Below, in pieces: positions 11,435-20,538 of a DNA stretch of 64,000 nucleotides (position 1 is the first letter of the stretch; each line of letters begins with the position of its first letter). Location: the NCBI RefSeq assembly GCF_019633745.1, contig NZ_CP037968.1, forward strand, positions 1,742,789-1,806,788. The letters are read 5' to 3'. The notes beneath the pieces were generated by a model. That model was not told the origin of the DNA. It saw only the letters and a program-made list of their open reading frames with translations, and did not search any database. The DNA comes from Methanofollis formosanus (lineage in GTDB: Archaea > Halobacteriota > Methanomicrobia > Methanomicrobiales > Methanofollaceae). Made by a program: the position numbers and the translations under genes.

Positions 11435-12287
11435 AGTCTCAGACCTGAACAAAACCTACAGGAGAGGTCTGTTCGGATCGACGGCCACCCCGGCGGTCAG
11501 CGATGTGTCATTCAAGATAAACAGAGGAGAATGTCTCGGCCTGATCGGCGAGAGCGGTTCGGGGAAGACGACGCTTGGAAAACTTCTTCTCAGGTTGATC
11601 GAACCTGATTCCGGCACGGCCACGTTTGAAGGCACCGATCTCTTTGCATTGAAAAACCGGGATCTCAGACGTCTGCGCCTGAAGATGCAGATGGTGTTTC
11701 AGGACCCGACCAGTTCTCTCAATCCCTGTATGACCGTGGAGTCGTGCATCGATGAGGCCCTGAAGCGGCGGGGGGTGCGTGACCGGAAGGAGAGAGAGAG
11801 GGAACGGCTCGGACTCATGGAAAAAGTCGGGCTCGGACCTGAATTTCTGCGCCGGTACCCCTATGAACTGAGCGGTGGACAGACCCAGCGGGTGGTGCTC
11901 GCGAGGGCGCTTGCGGTGAAACCGTCATTTATCGTAGCAGATGAACCGACGTCCGCACTCGATGTCTCGGTTCAGGCACAGGTTCTTCACCTGATGAAAA
12001 ATCTCCAGGCGGAGTACGGGATTACGTACCTTTTCATCTCGCACGACCTCGACGTGGTCAGGTACATGTGCGACCGGGTGGCAGTTATGTCGGGCGGACG
12101 TATCGTCGAGATCGGGGAGACCGAATCGGTCTTCAACCGGCCGCAACACTCTTTCACCGCCTCACTGATCCACCAGAACAGTGAACTCGATACTTTTCTC
12201 AAGGAGAAAACCGACTCCATCTCCAGAACTCCTTCACAGGATCTGATCTCTGATCAGCGCCAGGAAACAGAATCGCTGACCCAATAA
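11427..12287 (+). CDS. ABC transporter ATP-binding protein, DppF/OppF/NikE type
   Basis: 286-residue ATPase with Walker A GESGSGKT, signature LSGGQTQRV, Walker B FIVADEPTSALDVS and FISHDL. The ATG at 11427 overlaps the upstream stop in an ATGATTGA arrangement; an in-frame ATG at 11409 is the alternative start. The C-terminus lacks the Cys-rich extension of its partner and ends in a short polar tail. It is the last gene of the operon, with a T-tract following the stop. Confidence 0.9.
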   Translation: MIEVSDLNKTYRRGLFGSTATPAVSDVSFKINRGECLGLIGESGSGKTTLGKLLLRLIEPDSGTATFEGTDLFALKNRDLRRLRLKMQMVFQDPTSSLNPCMTVESCIDEALKRRGVRDRKERERERLGLMEKVGLGPEFLRRYPYELSGGQTQRVVLARALAVKPSFIVADEPTSALDVSVQAQVLHLMKNLQAEYGITYLFISHDLDVVRYMCDRVAVMSGGRIVEIGETESVFNRPQHSFTASLIHQNSELDTFLKEKTDSISRTPSQDLISDQRQETESLTQ

Positions 12288-12300
12288 ACATTTTTTTTAT
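12288..12300 (+). terminator. T-rich terminator after the ABC operon
   Basis: A run of eight or nine T residues a few bases after the last operon stop codon. Confidence 0.65.
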
Positions 12301-12316
12301 AACTAAAATGATGTAG

Positions 12317-12487
12317 CAATTCGCCTGCTTCCTCACGAGCGGGACACTGATCGGGATCGATATCCTGGCCGTGAAATCGGGCCTTGGATGCGGCCTCTCA
12401 GGACTGAACTGGAAGGAGATGATCAGATTTGCCGCGATATACGGCATCGGCGCCGTCTTCGCCGGCGTCTGGTGGAAGAGAACCTGA
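12317..12487 (+). pseudogene. 3' remnant of a membrane protein gene (DUF2162-like?)
   Basis: An open frame of 56 codons reads as a hydrophobic protein tail: FLTSGTLIGIDILAVKSGLG, CGLSGLNWKE, then a second span ending GVWWKRT and a stop. It begins directly after an in-frame TAG at 12314 and has no convincing start or ribosome-binding site, so it looks like the end of a truncated gene. The style resembles DUF2162-type predicted transporters of methanogens, but this is recognition by eye only. The rest of the 12288-12611 gap shows nothing further. Confidence 0.45.
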
Positions 12488-12611
12488 GATCCAACCCCCC
12501 ATTTCTTTTTTTGCGATGGCGTTCTATACTTGCCAGCCTATAGTATCACATTCATCCCGATCAAGACCGTTCCATCGGTAAGAGAACAATTTCTCAACTG
12601 AACGTGATTTC

Positions 12612-13556
12612 ATGCTCCAGATCTTCAAGACGCACCAGGACGAGCGCGGGACATTCATCGAACGACTCGACGTCATCGAGCCCGGGGCCTGGATCCTCTG
12701 CACGGCGCCCGAGGAGGGCGAGATCACCCGTGCGGCAGGGATCATGGAGATGGCCCCCGAGGACATCAGGGCCGCCCTCGACGAAGAGGAGCGGCCGCGG
12801 ATGGAGAGCGAGGAGGGCAGAACCCTTGTACTCATCGACGTGCCGGTGCGGATCCCCGGCAAACCGGCCGGCACCTTCTCGACAATCCCGCTCGGGATCG
12901 CGATCAACGATCAATACATCCTGACCATCTGCCTCCAGGAGATCCCCATCCTCCAGGACTTCGTCGCCGGAAAGGTCAAGACCTTCTATACCTTCAAAAA
13001 GACGCGGTTCCTCCTCCAGATCCTGTACCGCAACGCCTCCTACTATCTCACCTACCTGCGCCAGATCGATCGGCGTTCCTCCGAGGTGGAACGAGAACTC
13101 CACGCCTCGCTGCGCAACGAAGAGTTGATCCAGCTCCTGAACCTGGAAAAGTCGCTGGTCTACTTCTCGACCTCGCTGAAGAGCAACGAGGTGGTGCTCG
13201 AAAAGATCATGCGCTTCAAACCGGTGCGGATGTTCGCGGACGACGAAGACCTCCTGGAGGATGTCATCATCGAGAACAAGCAGGCGATCGAGATGGCGAA
13301 CATCTACTCGAACATCCTCTCGGGAACAATGGACGCCTTCGCCTCGATCATCTCGAACAATCTCAACATCGTGATGAAGTTCCTCGCCTCCATCACCATC
13401 GTCCTCGCGATCCCGACGATGATCGCGAGTTTCTTCGGGATGAATGTCGGCCTCCCGTTCGCGGACGAACCCCTGGCCTTTGCGATCGTCCTCGTCTTCT
13501 CGATGGTGATCTCGGCGCTCCTCGCCATGGTGCTTGTCAGGAAAAAGATGCTTTAA
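12612..13556 (+). CDS. corA: CorA-type magnesium/divalent cation channel
   Basis: 314-residue CorA family protein. It has a large soluble N-terminal domain with a long acidic/helical segment (about 130-240) and two C-terminal membrane spans (about 255-275 and 287-307). The selectivity motif is present as FFGMNVGLPFADEP at the end of the first span. CorA pentamers carry Mg2+, and some carry Co2+ or Ni2+. The gene stands alone, with a short T-rich stretch and a repeat copy after it. The nickel-related operon upstream may be coincidence. Confidence 0.93.
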   Translation: MLQIFKTHQDERGTFIERLDVIEPGAWILCTAPEEGEITRAAGIMEMAPEDIRAALDEEERPRMESEEGRTLVLIDVPVRIPGKPAGTFSTIPLGIAINDQYILTICLQEIPILQDFVAGKVKTFYTFKKTRFLLQILYRNASYYLTYLRQIDRRSSEVERELHASLRNEELIQLLNLEKSLVYFSTSLKSNEVVLEKIMRFKPVRMFADDEDLLEDVIIENKQAIEMANIYSNILSGTMDAFASIISNNLNIVMKFLASITIVLAIPTMIASFFGMNVGLPFADEPLAFAIVLVFSMVISALLAMVLVRKKML

Positions 13557-13562
13557 TTTTCA

Positions 13563-13805
13563 GGCTTTGTAGAATTGGGTATGATCCCGGGGTTCAAGCA
13601 TACGCGATGAATATTTCTCGTCGCTTCATCGCCGCCCCCGCCTATCTTCTTCGTGGGGGGTCCGGGGGGCACTCGCCCCCCGGTGCGAGACGGCGGGAAA
13701 GGGTCTGCGATTGTGGGCGGCATGCCTGATCATCACGCCTTCCCATATCCTTGCGCCGGGGGCTCTGCCCCCGGACCCCGGGATGAAGATAGAGTCGAGA
13801 AGGCA
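13563..13805 (+). repeat. Interspersed repeat family A, nearly full copy
   Basis: Reads as TTCAAGCATACGCGATGAA, the TTTCTCGTCG hairpin arm, a CATCGCCGCCCCC block, then CTATCTTCTTCGTGGGGGG with G-rich inverted arms and a closing CCCCGGACCCC...GAAGATAG. It fills the gap between corA and the receiver gene; no ORF is credible here. Confidence 0.75.
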
Positions 13806-13867
13806 GAACGGAGACCCTGAAGAGGGAGGTGTCATCTCCGGCGCCCTCTTCACGCGAGGACTCGCCA

Positions 13868-14269
13868 TCAGGTCAGGTCGCCGAGCGCCACGGCTGCCCG
13901 GACAGCATGGGCAAGTTCGACCAGTTCGGCCCTGGTCCCCACCCCTTTTCGTACATAGAAGGAGGCGCCCGCGGCAAGAGCGGCCTCAAGAACCGAGTCA
14001 CGGCCCATGCCAGTGTACAGGACGCCGGGGATCCGGGAACCCTGCGCCCGCAGGGTTTTAAAGAAGGTGACCCCATCCATCCCGGGCATCTGAAAGTCTG
14101 AGACGACGGCGTCGAACCCCCCGCCGGGCAGAAGGCCGAGGGCGTCCTCTGCAGAGGGCGCGGTGGTACAGAGGAACTCCCCGGTCTCCTCAAACCAGCG
14201 TTTTGTCCTTTCCAGGACCTCGGGATCGTCGTCGACCAGGAGGACCAGAAGACGCTCGTTCCGGATCAT
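13868..14269 (-). CDS. Stand-alone response regulator receiver domain
   Basis: 133 residues, a single CheY-like receiver: acidic pocket LLVDDD near the N-terminus, phospho-acceptor Asp in DAVVSDFQMPGMDG, the Thr position in LYTGMG, and Lys in FYVRKGVG. No output domain is present. Adjacent genes do not encode a kinase on this strand, so the cognate kinase is unknown; the HisKA_2-type kinases in this window are candidates. The ATG at 14269 sits unusually close to a GAGGAGGG sequence, so the true start could be slightly different. Confidence 0.85.
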   Translation of the reverse strand: MIRNERLLVLLVDDDPEVLERTKRWFEETGEFLCTTAPSAEDALGLLPGGGFDAVVSDFQMPGMDGVTFFKTLRAQGSRIPGVLYTGMGRDSVLEAALAAGASFYVRKGVGTRAELVELAHAVRAAVALGDLT

Positions 14270-14437
14270 CCCTCCTCTATTGGTGGACGCAAGGGAAATA
14301 ATCCGCTCCGACCCCTGCACCATCGGGAGCGCTCCCCCCGCGCCGACCAGGAATCGGACGGAGATCTCGCTCCATCCCGACGCCGACTGGAACCGATCTC
14401 TGAAAAGTATTTCTCCGCGGATCGAGTACAGAGGATA

Positions 14438-15028
14438 ATGGACAATCCTCTCTCTGTCCTCTTCTATGCATTCGCCACGCTCTTCATCATCCTCGACCCC
14501 CTCCTTTCCATCCCGATCTTTGTCGGGCTCACCGAGGGATGTCGGCCTGAAGAGAAGGCACAACAGGCCTGGCTGGCAGTCAGAGTAGCCGGTGCCATCC
14601 TCACCGTCTTCCTCTTCTTCGGCCTTGCGATCTTCGACCTCCTCGGGATCTCCCCGGCGAGTTTCAAGGTAGCGGGCGGACTCCTCCTGCTCATCCTCGG
14701 GATGCAGGTGGCACTCGGCATCGAGTTGCCCCACGATCTGAAAGGACAGCAAAATATCGCCGGCGTCCTCATCGGCACTCCATTGCTCTGCGGGCCGGGC
14801 GCGATCACGACCATCACCCTCCTCTCGACGAAGTGCGGCATCCCCATCACCGCCGCCGCCCTCATCCTCTGCCTCGCGGTCACCTGGCTTATCCTGCGGT
14901 ACGCCGCAGATATCCTGCGCATCCTCGGCGAGACGGTCACCGACATCATGGGGAAGGTGCTCGGGATGTTTCTCGCGGCGATCGCCGTCAGGCTCATTGC
15001 CGAAGGAGTGACTGGACTTGCCGGATAG
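14438..15028 (+). CDS. MarC family integral membrane protein (copy 1)
   Basis: 196-residue, six-span membrane protein of the MarC/UPF0056 family, recognisable from FATLFIILDPLLSIPIF, GGLLLLILGMQ and the conserved GTPLLCGPGAITTI loop. The function of the family is unsettled; the original link to multidrug resistance was not upheld. A close paralogue follows after 27 bases, so the pair is probably co-transcribed and may form a heteromer. It is divergent from the receiver gene. Confidence 0.88.
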   Translation: MDNPLSVLFYAFATLFIILDPLLSIPIFVGLTEGCRPEEKAQQAWLAVRVAGAILTVFLFFGLAIFDLLGISPASFKVAGGLLLLILGMQVALGIELPHDLKGQQNIAGVLIGTPLLCGPGAITTITLLSTKCGIPITAAALILCLAVTWLILRYAADILRILGETVTDIMGKVLGMFLAAIAVRLIAEGVTGLAG

Positions 15029-15055
15029 ACGAGCATATCCAGTTGGAGCGTGAAG

Positions 15056-15643
15056 ATGGAAGACCCCCTCACCGCCTTTCTGTACGCCTTCGCCACGCTC
15101 TTCATCATCCTCCACCCCCTCCTGGTGATCCCGGCCTTTCTCGGGCTCACCAGAGGGTACACGAGCGAAGAAAAGCGGCGGCAGGCAAGCATCGCCACAG
15201 CCGTAGCCGGCGGGTTGATGATCACCTTCCTCATCCTCGGGCTCCCGATCTTCAATCTCCTCGGGATCACCCTCCCGAGCTTCGAGGTGGCGGGTGGCCT
15301 CCTCCTCTTCATCATCGGGATGCAGCAGGCGCTCGGGATCGAGTATTCTCCGGACGCAGCAGGCCACCAGAAGAACATCGGGGTCATCATCGGCACGCCC
15401 CTCATCTGCGGGCCCGGAGCGATCACGACGGTGATCCTCCTCTCGACCAAGTGCGGCATTCTCGTGACCCTGCCTGCCCTTCTCATCACGCTCGCCTTCA
15501 CCTGGTTCACGCTCAGGTATGCCGGGACGATCCAGCGGATGCTCGGCGAGACGGTCAGCGGCGTCCTGACCAACGTCTTCGGCATGGTCCTCGCCGCCCT
15601 CGCGATCACCCTCATCGCCGAGGGGATCGAGGGACTGGTCTAG
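15056..15643 (+). CDS. MarC family integral membrane protein (copy 2)
   Basis: 195 residues, clearly paralogous to the gene just upstream: FATLFIILHPLLVIPAFLG, GGLLLFIIGMQQ, GTPLICGPGAITTV and LSTKCGI are shared. The ATG at 15056 has TTGGAG at a suitable distance; the GTG at 15050 is too close. Note the D-to-H change in the first span (ILDP versus ILHP). It is the downstream half of a tandem duplication. Confidence 0.88.
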   Translation: MEDPLTAFLYAFATLFIILHPLLVIPAFLGLTRGYTSEEKRRQASIATAVAGGLMITFLILGLPIFNLLGITLPSFEVAGGLLLFIIGMQQALGIEYSPDAAGHQKNIGVIIGTPLICGPGAITTVILLSTKCGILVTLPALLITLAFTWFTLRYAGTIQRMLGETVSGVLTNVFGMVLAALAITLIAEGIEGLV

Positions 15644-15670
15644 GGTCGCACCGACTTTCAAATCTCAAAT

Positions 15671-15930
15671 CGGCTCTATAGAATTAGTCATGAACCTGCG
15701 TTTCAAGCATACGCGACGAAAATTTCTCGTCACGTGCTCTCTCTTTTCAAGACAGGAGAATCGGTGGGGATCGTGTTCCATCGCCGCCCCCACCTATCTT
15801 CGTCGTGTGGGGGGTCCGGGGGGTAATCGCCCCCGGCGCGAGATGGCGGTGAAGGTTCAGTGATAGGGGCGGCACGTCGGATCGTCACGCCTCCCCACAT
15901 CAATCGCGCCCGGGGCCCTGTTCTTGACCT
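15671..15930 (+). repeat. Interspersed repeat family A, full copy
   Basis: Starts near CTCTATAGAATTAGTCATGA, then TTTCAAGCATACGCGACGAA with a perfect GACGA / TCGTC hairpin, CTCTTTTCAAGACAGGAG, CATCGCCGCCCCC, CTATCTTCGTCG and G/C-rich inverted arms. It occupies the whole gap between marC copy 2 and the next receiver gene. Confidence 0.75.
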
Positions 15931-15942
15931 CCTGTCAGGGGA

Positions 15943-16332
15943 TCAGGTACGCCGCCCCTTCAAGAACTCTTCTTCCGCCGCTGCAAGCACTTTCTCCAGA
16001 TCGGCTTCCCTGATCGGCTTGACGATATAACCGAGAGGGCGGGTGGCAAGGGCCCGTTCTTTCATTTCCTTATCCGAATATGCAGTGATGAAGATACTCC
16101 TGATCCCGAGTTCCTCCGCAATTCTGGATGCAGCCTCGATGCCGTTCTGCTCCCCCTTGAGGTTGATGTCCATCAGGACCAGATCAGGACGGGTCTCACG
16201 GGCCTTCTCCCATGCCGTCTCTGCCGTCGAAGCAACGCCGGCAACTTCGTGCCCCAGTCGCTTCACCCGGTTTGCAATATCAAGCGCGATGATCGCGGCA
16301 TCTTCCACGACAAGAACCCGCAAAGTGGTCAT
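15943..16332 (-). CDS. Response regulator receiver protein
   Basis: 129-residue single receiver domain: VLVVEDAAIIA, phospho-acceptor Asp in LVLMDINLKGEQNG, Thr in FITAYSD, and Lys in GYIVKPIRE. The MDINLKG...GI version is typical of receivers paired with HisKA_2 kinases. Its start overlaps the end of the kinase gene by four bases, so the pair is a two-component system. It has no output domain; the DNA-binding part is instead on the kinase. Confidence 0.92.
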   Translation of the reverse strand: MTTLRVLVVEDAAIIALDIANRVKRLGHEVAGVASTAETAWEKARETRPDLVLMDINLKGEQNGIEAASRIAEELGIRSIFITAYSDKEMKERALATRPLGYIVKPIREADLEKVLAAAEEEFLKGRRT

Positions 16333-17558
16333 AGTGCTTCACCTCCGAGAGGGAAGGTGACCCGAACACCCGCCCCGGTGCCGTCGGAAATCTTCATCGA
16401 ACCCCCAAGTTCGCCCTCGACAATGTTCCTGGCAAGATTGAGACCAAGGGGCCCGGAGGCAGCGAGATCAAAGTCTTCGGGCATCCCTATACCCTCGTCC
16501 TGCACCAGAAGCGTGAACTCCCCGCCCTCAACCACGCCTTCCACCCTCACTATGCCGGGTCTGTCTTCAGGATAGGCATGAGAGATCGCATTTGAGACAA
16601 GTTCGTTCACGACCAGACCAAGGGGGATCGCAGCATCAAGCCTGAGGAGGATACGGGGGGGGTTGAATATAGTAATGATCTGTTCGGCAGGGAATGAAGC
16701 GGTCTTCGCGAGGTCTTCAACCAGATCGGCGAGATAATCTCCGAGGTCGACATGCGCGTGATCAGGGGAGCGGTCGAGGTGGTCGTGAGCCCGAGCCAGG
16801 GCCCCAATACGTCCCTCGGTCTTTCTGATCATCTCACAGCCCATTCCCTCCCCCATGCTGGATGCCTGGAGGGCAAGGAGGCTCGATATGATCTGAAGGT
16901 TGTTCCTCACTCTTTGGTGGATATTTGCAAGGAGAGCCTCCTTCTCCTTGAGCGCTTCTCTGAGCTCGATCTCTGCCTGCCGCGCCGCGGTGACGTCTTC
17001 AAAAAGGATCATCATGCCCGGATCACCGTCCTCGAAGACCGTCAGAACACGTTTTTCCACAAAGAAAAAGATCTCTCCGTCCTTCTCAAATTCCAGTTCC
17101 CGGATCTTTTTTCTTCCGTTGAGCACATCGCGTATCAACCCCTCTTCCCGAAGATGTGAGAGGAGGGGAGCATCAAGGCAGTGCACATCCTTACCAAGCA
17201 CATCATCACGTTCCATGCCGATGAAGGAGAGGAAGTTTTCATTGAGCTGCACCACTTTCCCGGCCCCGTTGAGCACGAGGATGAGATCCGAAGAATAATC
17301 GAGCATGGCAGAGATGGGAACCCGGTGAGAGAGATAATAGACCTTTGCGACGGCGACCTCCTGCATCTCGAGATGGCCGGATACGACAAGCATGTTCAGG
17401 TATTTCGCCACCGAATTCCGGTTCATACCAAGCCTTCGCGAGATTTCAGAGGTAGAGAGACCTCTCGGTTCCTCGCGGAGAAGCTCGATGATCCGCGAAC
17501 ACTCCCCGGTCGATCTCTCAGGATATCCAGACAAACAAATTCCCTTCCCTTTTCCCAT
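16329..17558 (-). CDS. Histidine kinase with N-terminal winged-helix, PAS and HisKA_2 domains
   Basis: 409-residue soluble kinase. Residues about 15-75 form a helix-turn-helix (IIELLREEPRGLSTSEISRR, then NRNSVAKYLNMLVVSGHLE), about 85-195 a PAS domain, about 205-280 a HisKA_2 dimerisation/phosphotransfer region (His in NIHQRVRNNLQIISSLL), and about 300-405 a HATPase_c domain (NELVSNAISHAYPE and DEGIGMP). It has no membrane span. A DNA-binding domain fused directly to a kinase is unusual outside methanogens and suggests that it acts on promoters itself. It is divergent from the chemoreceptor gene; a palindrome lies between them. Confidence 0.88.
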   Translation of the reverse strand: MGKGKGICLSGYPERSTGECSRIIELLREEPRGLSTSEISRRLGMNRNSVAKYLNMLVVSGHLEMQEVAVAKVYYLSHRVPISAMLDYSSDLILVLNGAGKVVQLNENFLSFIGMERDDVLGKDVHCLDAPLLSHLREEGLIRDVLNGRKKIRELEFEKDGEIFFFVEKRVLTVFEDGDPGMMILFEDVTAARQAEIELREALKEKEALLANIHQRVRNNLQIISSLLALQASSMGEGMGCEMIRKTEGRIGALARAHDHLDRSPDHAHVDLGDYLADLVEDLAKTASFPAEQIITIFNPPRILLRLDAAIPLGLVVNELVSNAISHAYPEDRPGIVRVEGVVEGGEFTLLVQDEGIGMPEDFDLAASGPLGLNLARNIVEGELGGSMKISDGTGAGVRVTFPLGGEAL

Positions 17559-17628
17559 TTTTCAACCCTTCTAAGTTAAAGGTATTACGAAAGATCGCTA
17601 TCAACCCAGTGCACAACATGGAAATCTC

Positions 17629-17686
17629 TATATATAAAATAGATCTACAATCTGTCATCAGATCTGCCTACCAATATTGATAGGCA
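17629..17686 (+). promoter_or_regulatory. Promoter and near-perfect palindrome upstream of the chemoreceptor gene
   Basis: A strong TATA box (TATATATAAAAT, 17629-17640) is followed about 25 bases later by a 22-bp near-perfect palindrome at 17665-17686 (arms TGCCTA / TAGGCA around CAATATTG). The palindrome covers the expected transcription start, a good repressor position. The divergent HTH-kinase is a possible binder. Confidence 0.55.
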
Positions 17687-17836
17687 ATGGTCATAACCTT
17701 GTGGGAGATCTCCGGATGTCCTGCAATCGCTGATGACAGCAGAATCTATGACAGAAAAGATGATTCCTTGCGATCTGAACCGAAAATCGACTCCATCATG
17801 CTTAAAAAATCATTCATTTCATCTAGAGGTGCCATA

Positions 17837-19993
17837 ATGGAGGCAAAAGACACAGAATTCAATTTAAACGGACATGACGACGTAAAGCCTGAAGAAGGAC
17901 CATCGAAGTCTGAGATCGTCGTGGAAGGGATCGATCTCATCCCCCTCCCATTGCACATCATCGACACCGACTATCGGATCCTCTATATGAACCAGGCGGC
18001 ATCCGAGATCCTCGGAAAAAGTGAGGACGAATGCCTTGGAAAACATTGTTACGACCTCTATAACACCAGAGTCTGCAGATCAAAGGACTGTCCGTGCCGG
18101 ATGGCGATGGAGGCGGGCCTGACAAAGAACACCGATATCGATCTCTCGGACGGCAGGTGGATCAACAGTACCGGTGTTCCCTTCAGGGACAGGAACGGAG
18201 CGATTATCGGGGCGATCGAATATTTCCCTGAGATCACCGCCCAGAAACAGACCATCCAGGACCTCCTCAGGGTCGGTGATGAAGCACGGAATGGAAACCT
18301 CTCTGCCCGAGCAAGCCTCGAAACCGATGGTGATTTCCTGAAGATCGCAGAGAGTGTCAACGCTCTCCTCGAGGCCGTCATCGTGCCCCTCCAGACCGCC
18401 GCACGAGATGCCGAACTCATCGGAAATGGTATAATCCCTGAAAGGATTGATACCTCGGTTTACGGAGGAGAATTCAAAAAGCTCGCAGAGAGTTTCAACA
18501 ATTGCATCGAAGGGCTTGAAAGTCTCAAGGAGGGTCACGACGTCCTCCAGAGAATGGCACAGAACGACTACACCAGGAAAGTCGAAGGAAACTATCGGGG
18601 CGGGTTTGCGAAGATCGCGGAGGCGATCAATGCCGTCCAGGACCGTCTCCTCCACATCCAGGCAGGGATAATCAGCATCAGCAGGGGCGACCTGAAAGAA
18701 CTTGATAATCTCAAGCGCACCGGGCGGAGATCAGAGAACGACCAGATGATCCCGGCCTTCATCACCATGATGGAGAACCTTCAAGCTCTCGTGGACGACG
18801 CGGAGATGCTTGCAGAGGCAGGTAGAGAAGGAAAACTCTCGACACGGGCCGACGCATCGAAACATCAGGGGGAGTACGTCAACGTCATCGAAGGTATCAA
18901 CCACCTGATGGATGCCGTCGTCGCTCCGGTTCACGAAGCGATGCAGGTCTCGGCACACTTTGCAGAAGGAAATTATACCGCTAGGTTCTCCGATGATATC
19001 TCAGTCGCAGGGGATTTCCAGAAGTTTAAACACTCTTTGAACGATATGGCCGAAAAGACTGCGACAGTGGTGACTCAGATCCAGCAGGCGGTCGAGCAGG
19101 TGGAGGCCGGAGTCTCGGACGCGAGCAGGGGGTCCGGCGAGATCGCAAAGGCCGCCGAACAGGTGGCAATCACGAGCCAGCGGTGCGCGGACCTCAACCG
19201 GGATCTTCTCACCAGAATGGAAGAGATCAGTCACCGCATCGGCGACCTCTCGGCATCGAACGAGGAGATGGCGAGCACCTCACAGGAAGTCCTCGAACGA
19301 GCAGAAAACGTGGCAAAGATGGGTGGTGACGCCCAGGGCCTCGGCAAGGAGGCAAACGAGAAGATCGCCGTAGTCGACGAGATCGCCACCGAGAGTGTGG
19401 AGGATATCACTCAACTCAATGAGGAGATGCACGAGATCAACAAGATCGTCAAACTCATCACCGACATCTCAAACCAGACCAACCTCCTCGCGCTGAACGC
19501 TGCGATCGAAGCGGCAAGAGCGGGCGAACATGGCAGAGGGTTCGCTGTCGTCGCAGGCGAGGTACGAAACCTTGCAGGCGAATCAAAGAAGGCCACGAAC
19601 GACATCGAAACTCTGATCACCTCCATCCAGGCAAAGAGCGAGAAGACAGCGACAGCCATCAAGTCTGCGAACAACGAGATCACCGCAAGTGTCGAGAGTG
19701 TGAACAACGCGATCCTTGCCCTGAACAAGATCGTCGAGGGTGCCGTGGCGGTGACCCACGATATGAGCGAAATGGCGAAAGCCATCGAAGACCAGGCAAA
19801 CACGAGTAATGCTGTCGTTCATACCGTCGATGAAGGTACGAGACTGACGCAGGAGACGCAAAAAGAGGTGAGCGACCTTGCCGCCCTCGCCGAGGAGGCG
19901 AGCGCCTCGACCGAAGAGATCGAGAGTGTCACCAACGAACTCGGTTCCATGGCACATGAACTGAAAGAGACGATGGCACAGTTCAGGGTATAG
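17837..19993 (+). CDS. Soluble methyl-accepting chemotaxis protein with PAS and tandem HAMP domains
   Basis: 718-residue receptor without any convincing membrane span. An N-terminal PAS domain (about 45-150, with [12 protein letters not shown] giving a Cys-rich stretch) is followed by several HAMP-like repeats (about 170-430) and a methyl-accepting coiled-coil domain. The hairpin tip [20 protein letters not shown] is intact for CheW/CheA binding. The four Cys near residues 85-100 could bind a metal or redox cofactor. The ATG at 17837 is preceded by AGAGGTG; an in-frame ATG at 17687 abuts the palindrome and is less likely. It is followed after nine bases by cheW. Confidence 0.88.
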   Translation: MEAKDTEFNLNGHDDVKPEEGPSKSEIVVEGIDLIPLPLHIIDTDYRILYMNQAASEILGKSEDECLGKHCYDLYNTRVCRSKDCPCRMAMEAGLTKNTDIDLSDGRWINSTGVPFRDRNGAIIGAIEYFPEITAQKQTIQDLLRVGDEARNGNLSARASLETDGDFLKIAESVNALLEAVIVPLQTAARDAELIGNGIIPERIDTSVYGGEFKKLAESFNNCIEGLESLKEGHDVLQRMAQNDYTRKVEGNYRGGFAKIAEAINAVQDRLLHIQAGIISISRGDLKELDNLKRTGRRSENDQMIPAFITMMENLQALVDDAEMLAEAGREGKLSTRADASKHQGEYVNVIEGINHLMDAVVAPVHEAMQVSAHFAEGNYTARFSDDISVAGDFQKFKHSLNDMAEKTATVVTQIQQAVEQVEAGVSDASRGSGEIAKAAEQVAITSQRCADLNRDLLTRMEEISHRIGDLSASNEEMASTSQEVLERAENVAKMGGDAQGLGKEANEKIAVVDEIATESVEDITQLNEEMHEINKIVKLITDISNQTNLLALNAAIEAARAGEHGRGFAVVAGEVRNLAGESKKATNDIETLITSIQAKSEKTATAIKSANNEITASVESVNNAILALNKIVEGAVAVTHDMSEMAKAIEDQANTSNAVVHTVDEGTRLTQETQKEVSDLAALAEEASASTEEIESVTNELGSMAHELKETMAQFRV

Positions 19994-20002
19994 GCGAGCG
20001 AG

Positions 20003-20473
20003 ATGGATATCACAGATGTCGTCGAGTTTGAGATCGGGGGCACTCACTATGCCCTCGACATCACTCTCGCACGGGAGATCGTCGAGATGGTGCCGATCAC
20101 GCCGATACCAAGGGCGGCGTCACATATCGCCGGGATCATCAATCTTCGAGGCGAGATCACCACCATTCTGAACCTGAACAGGCTCCTCGGCCTCCCTGAA
20201 AAGACAAATGCAGAAACAAGAAAGATCATCATCCTGGTCTCCGAAGCCGCAAACGGGTCGAACACCGGGATCATCGTCGACGACGTGCATGCCGTCCTGC
20301 GGGTCGGCAACGATGATGTGGTCGAGATGGATGAGACGATGGCAAAAGAGGCCTACGTCAAAGGGATCATCAGGGCGAGTACTGACGAAAAAACGACGAA
20401 GACGCAGGATGAGAACCTCATCATCTGGATCGATCTCCAGAAGGTGATCGAAGAAGAAGTGAAGAAAATCTGA
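20003..20473 (+). CDS. cheW: CheW-type chemotaxis scaffold protein
   Basis: 156 residues, one CheW domain: EFEIGGTHYALDITLAREIVE, then GIINLRGEITTILNLNRLL and GIIVDDVHAVLRV. CheW bridges chemoreceptors to the CheA kinase. The gene is in one operon with the soluble receptor. No cheA, cheY or cheB is in the window, so the pair must feed a system encoded elsewhere or another kinase. Confidence 0.93.
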   Translation: MDITDVVEFEIGGTHYALDITLAREIVEMVPITPIPRAASHIAGIINLRGEITTILNLNRLLGLPEKTNAETRKIIILVSEAANGSNTGIIVDDVHAVLRVGNDDVVEMDETMAKEAYVKGIIRASTDEKTTKTQDENLIIWIDLQKVIEEEVKKI

Positions 20474-20538
20474 ATCATAAATCTCTTGATTCCTTAAAGA
20501 AAAGGTATTATCCCTCGGAAAGCGACATATGACATGAA

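Noticed and set aside
12314-12316. TAG read as pyrrolysine to extend the frame at 12317 upstream
   Set aside because: The sequence upstream (ATG ATG TAG) gives no coding sequence, and Methanomicrobiales do not normally carry the Pyl system.
13868-15661. 597-residue ORF on the minus strand over the MarC genes
   Set aside because: Only its last 133 codons encode a recognisable receiver; the rest is antisense to two clear membrane-protein genes with low-complexity Glu/Asp/Arg sequence.
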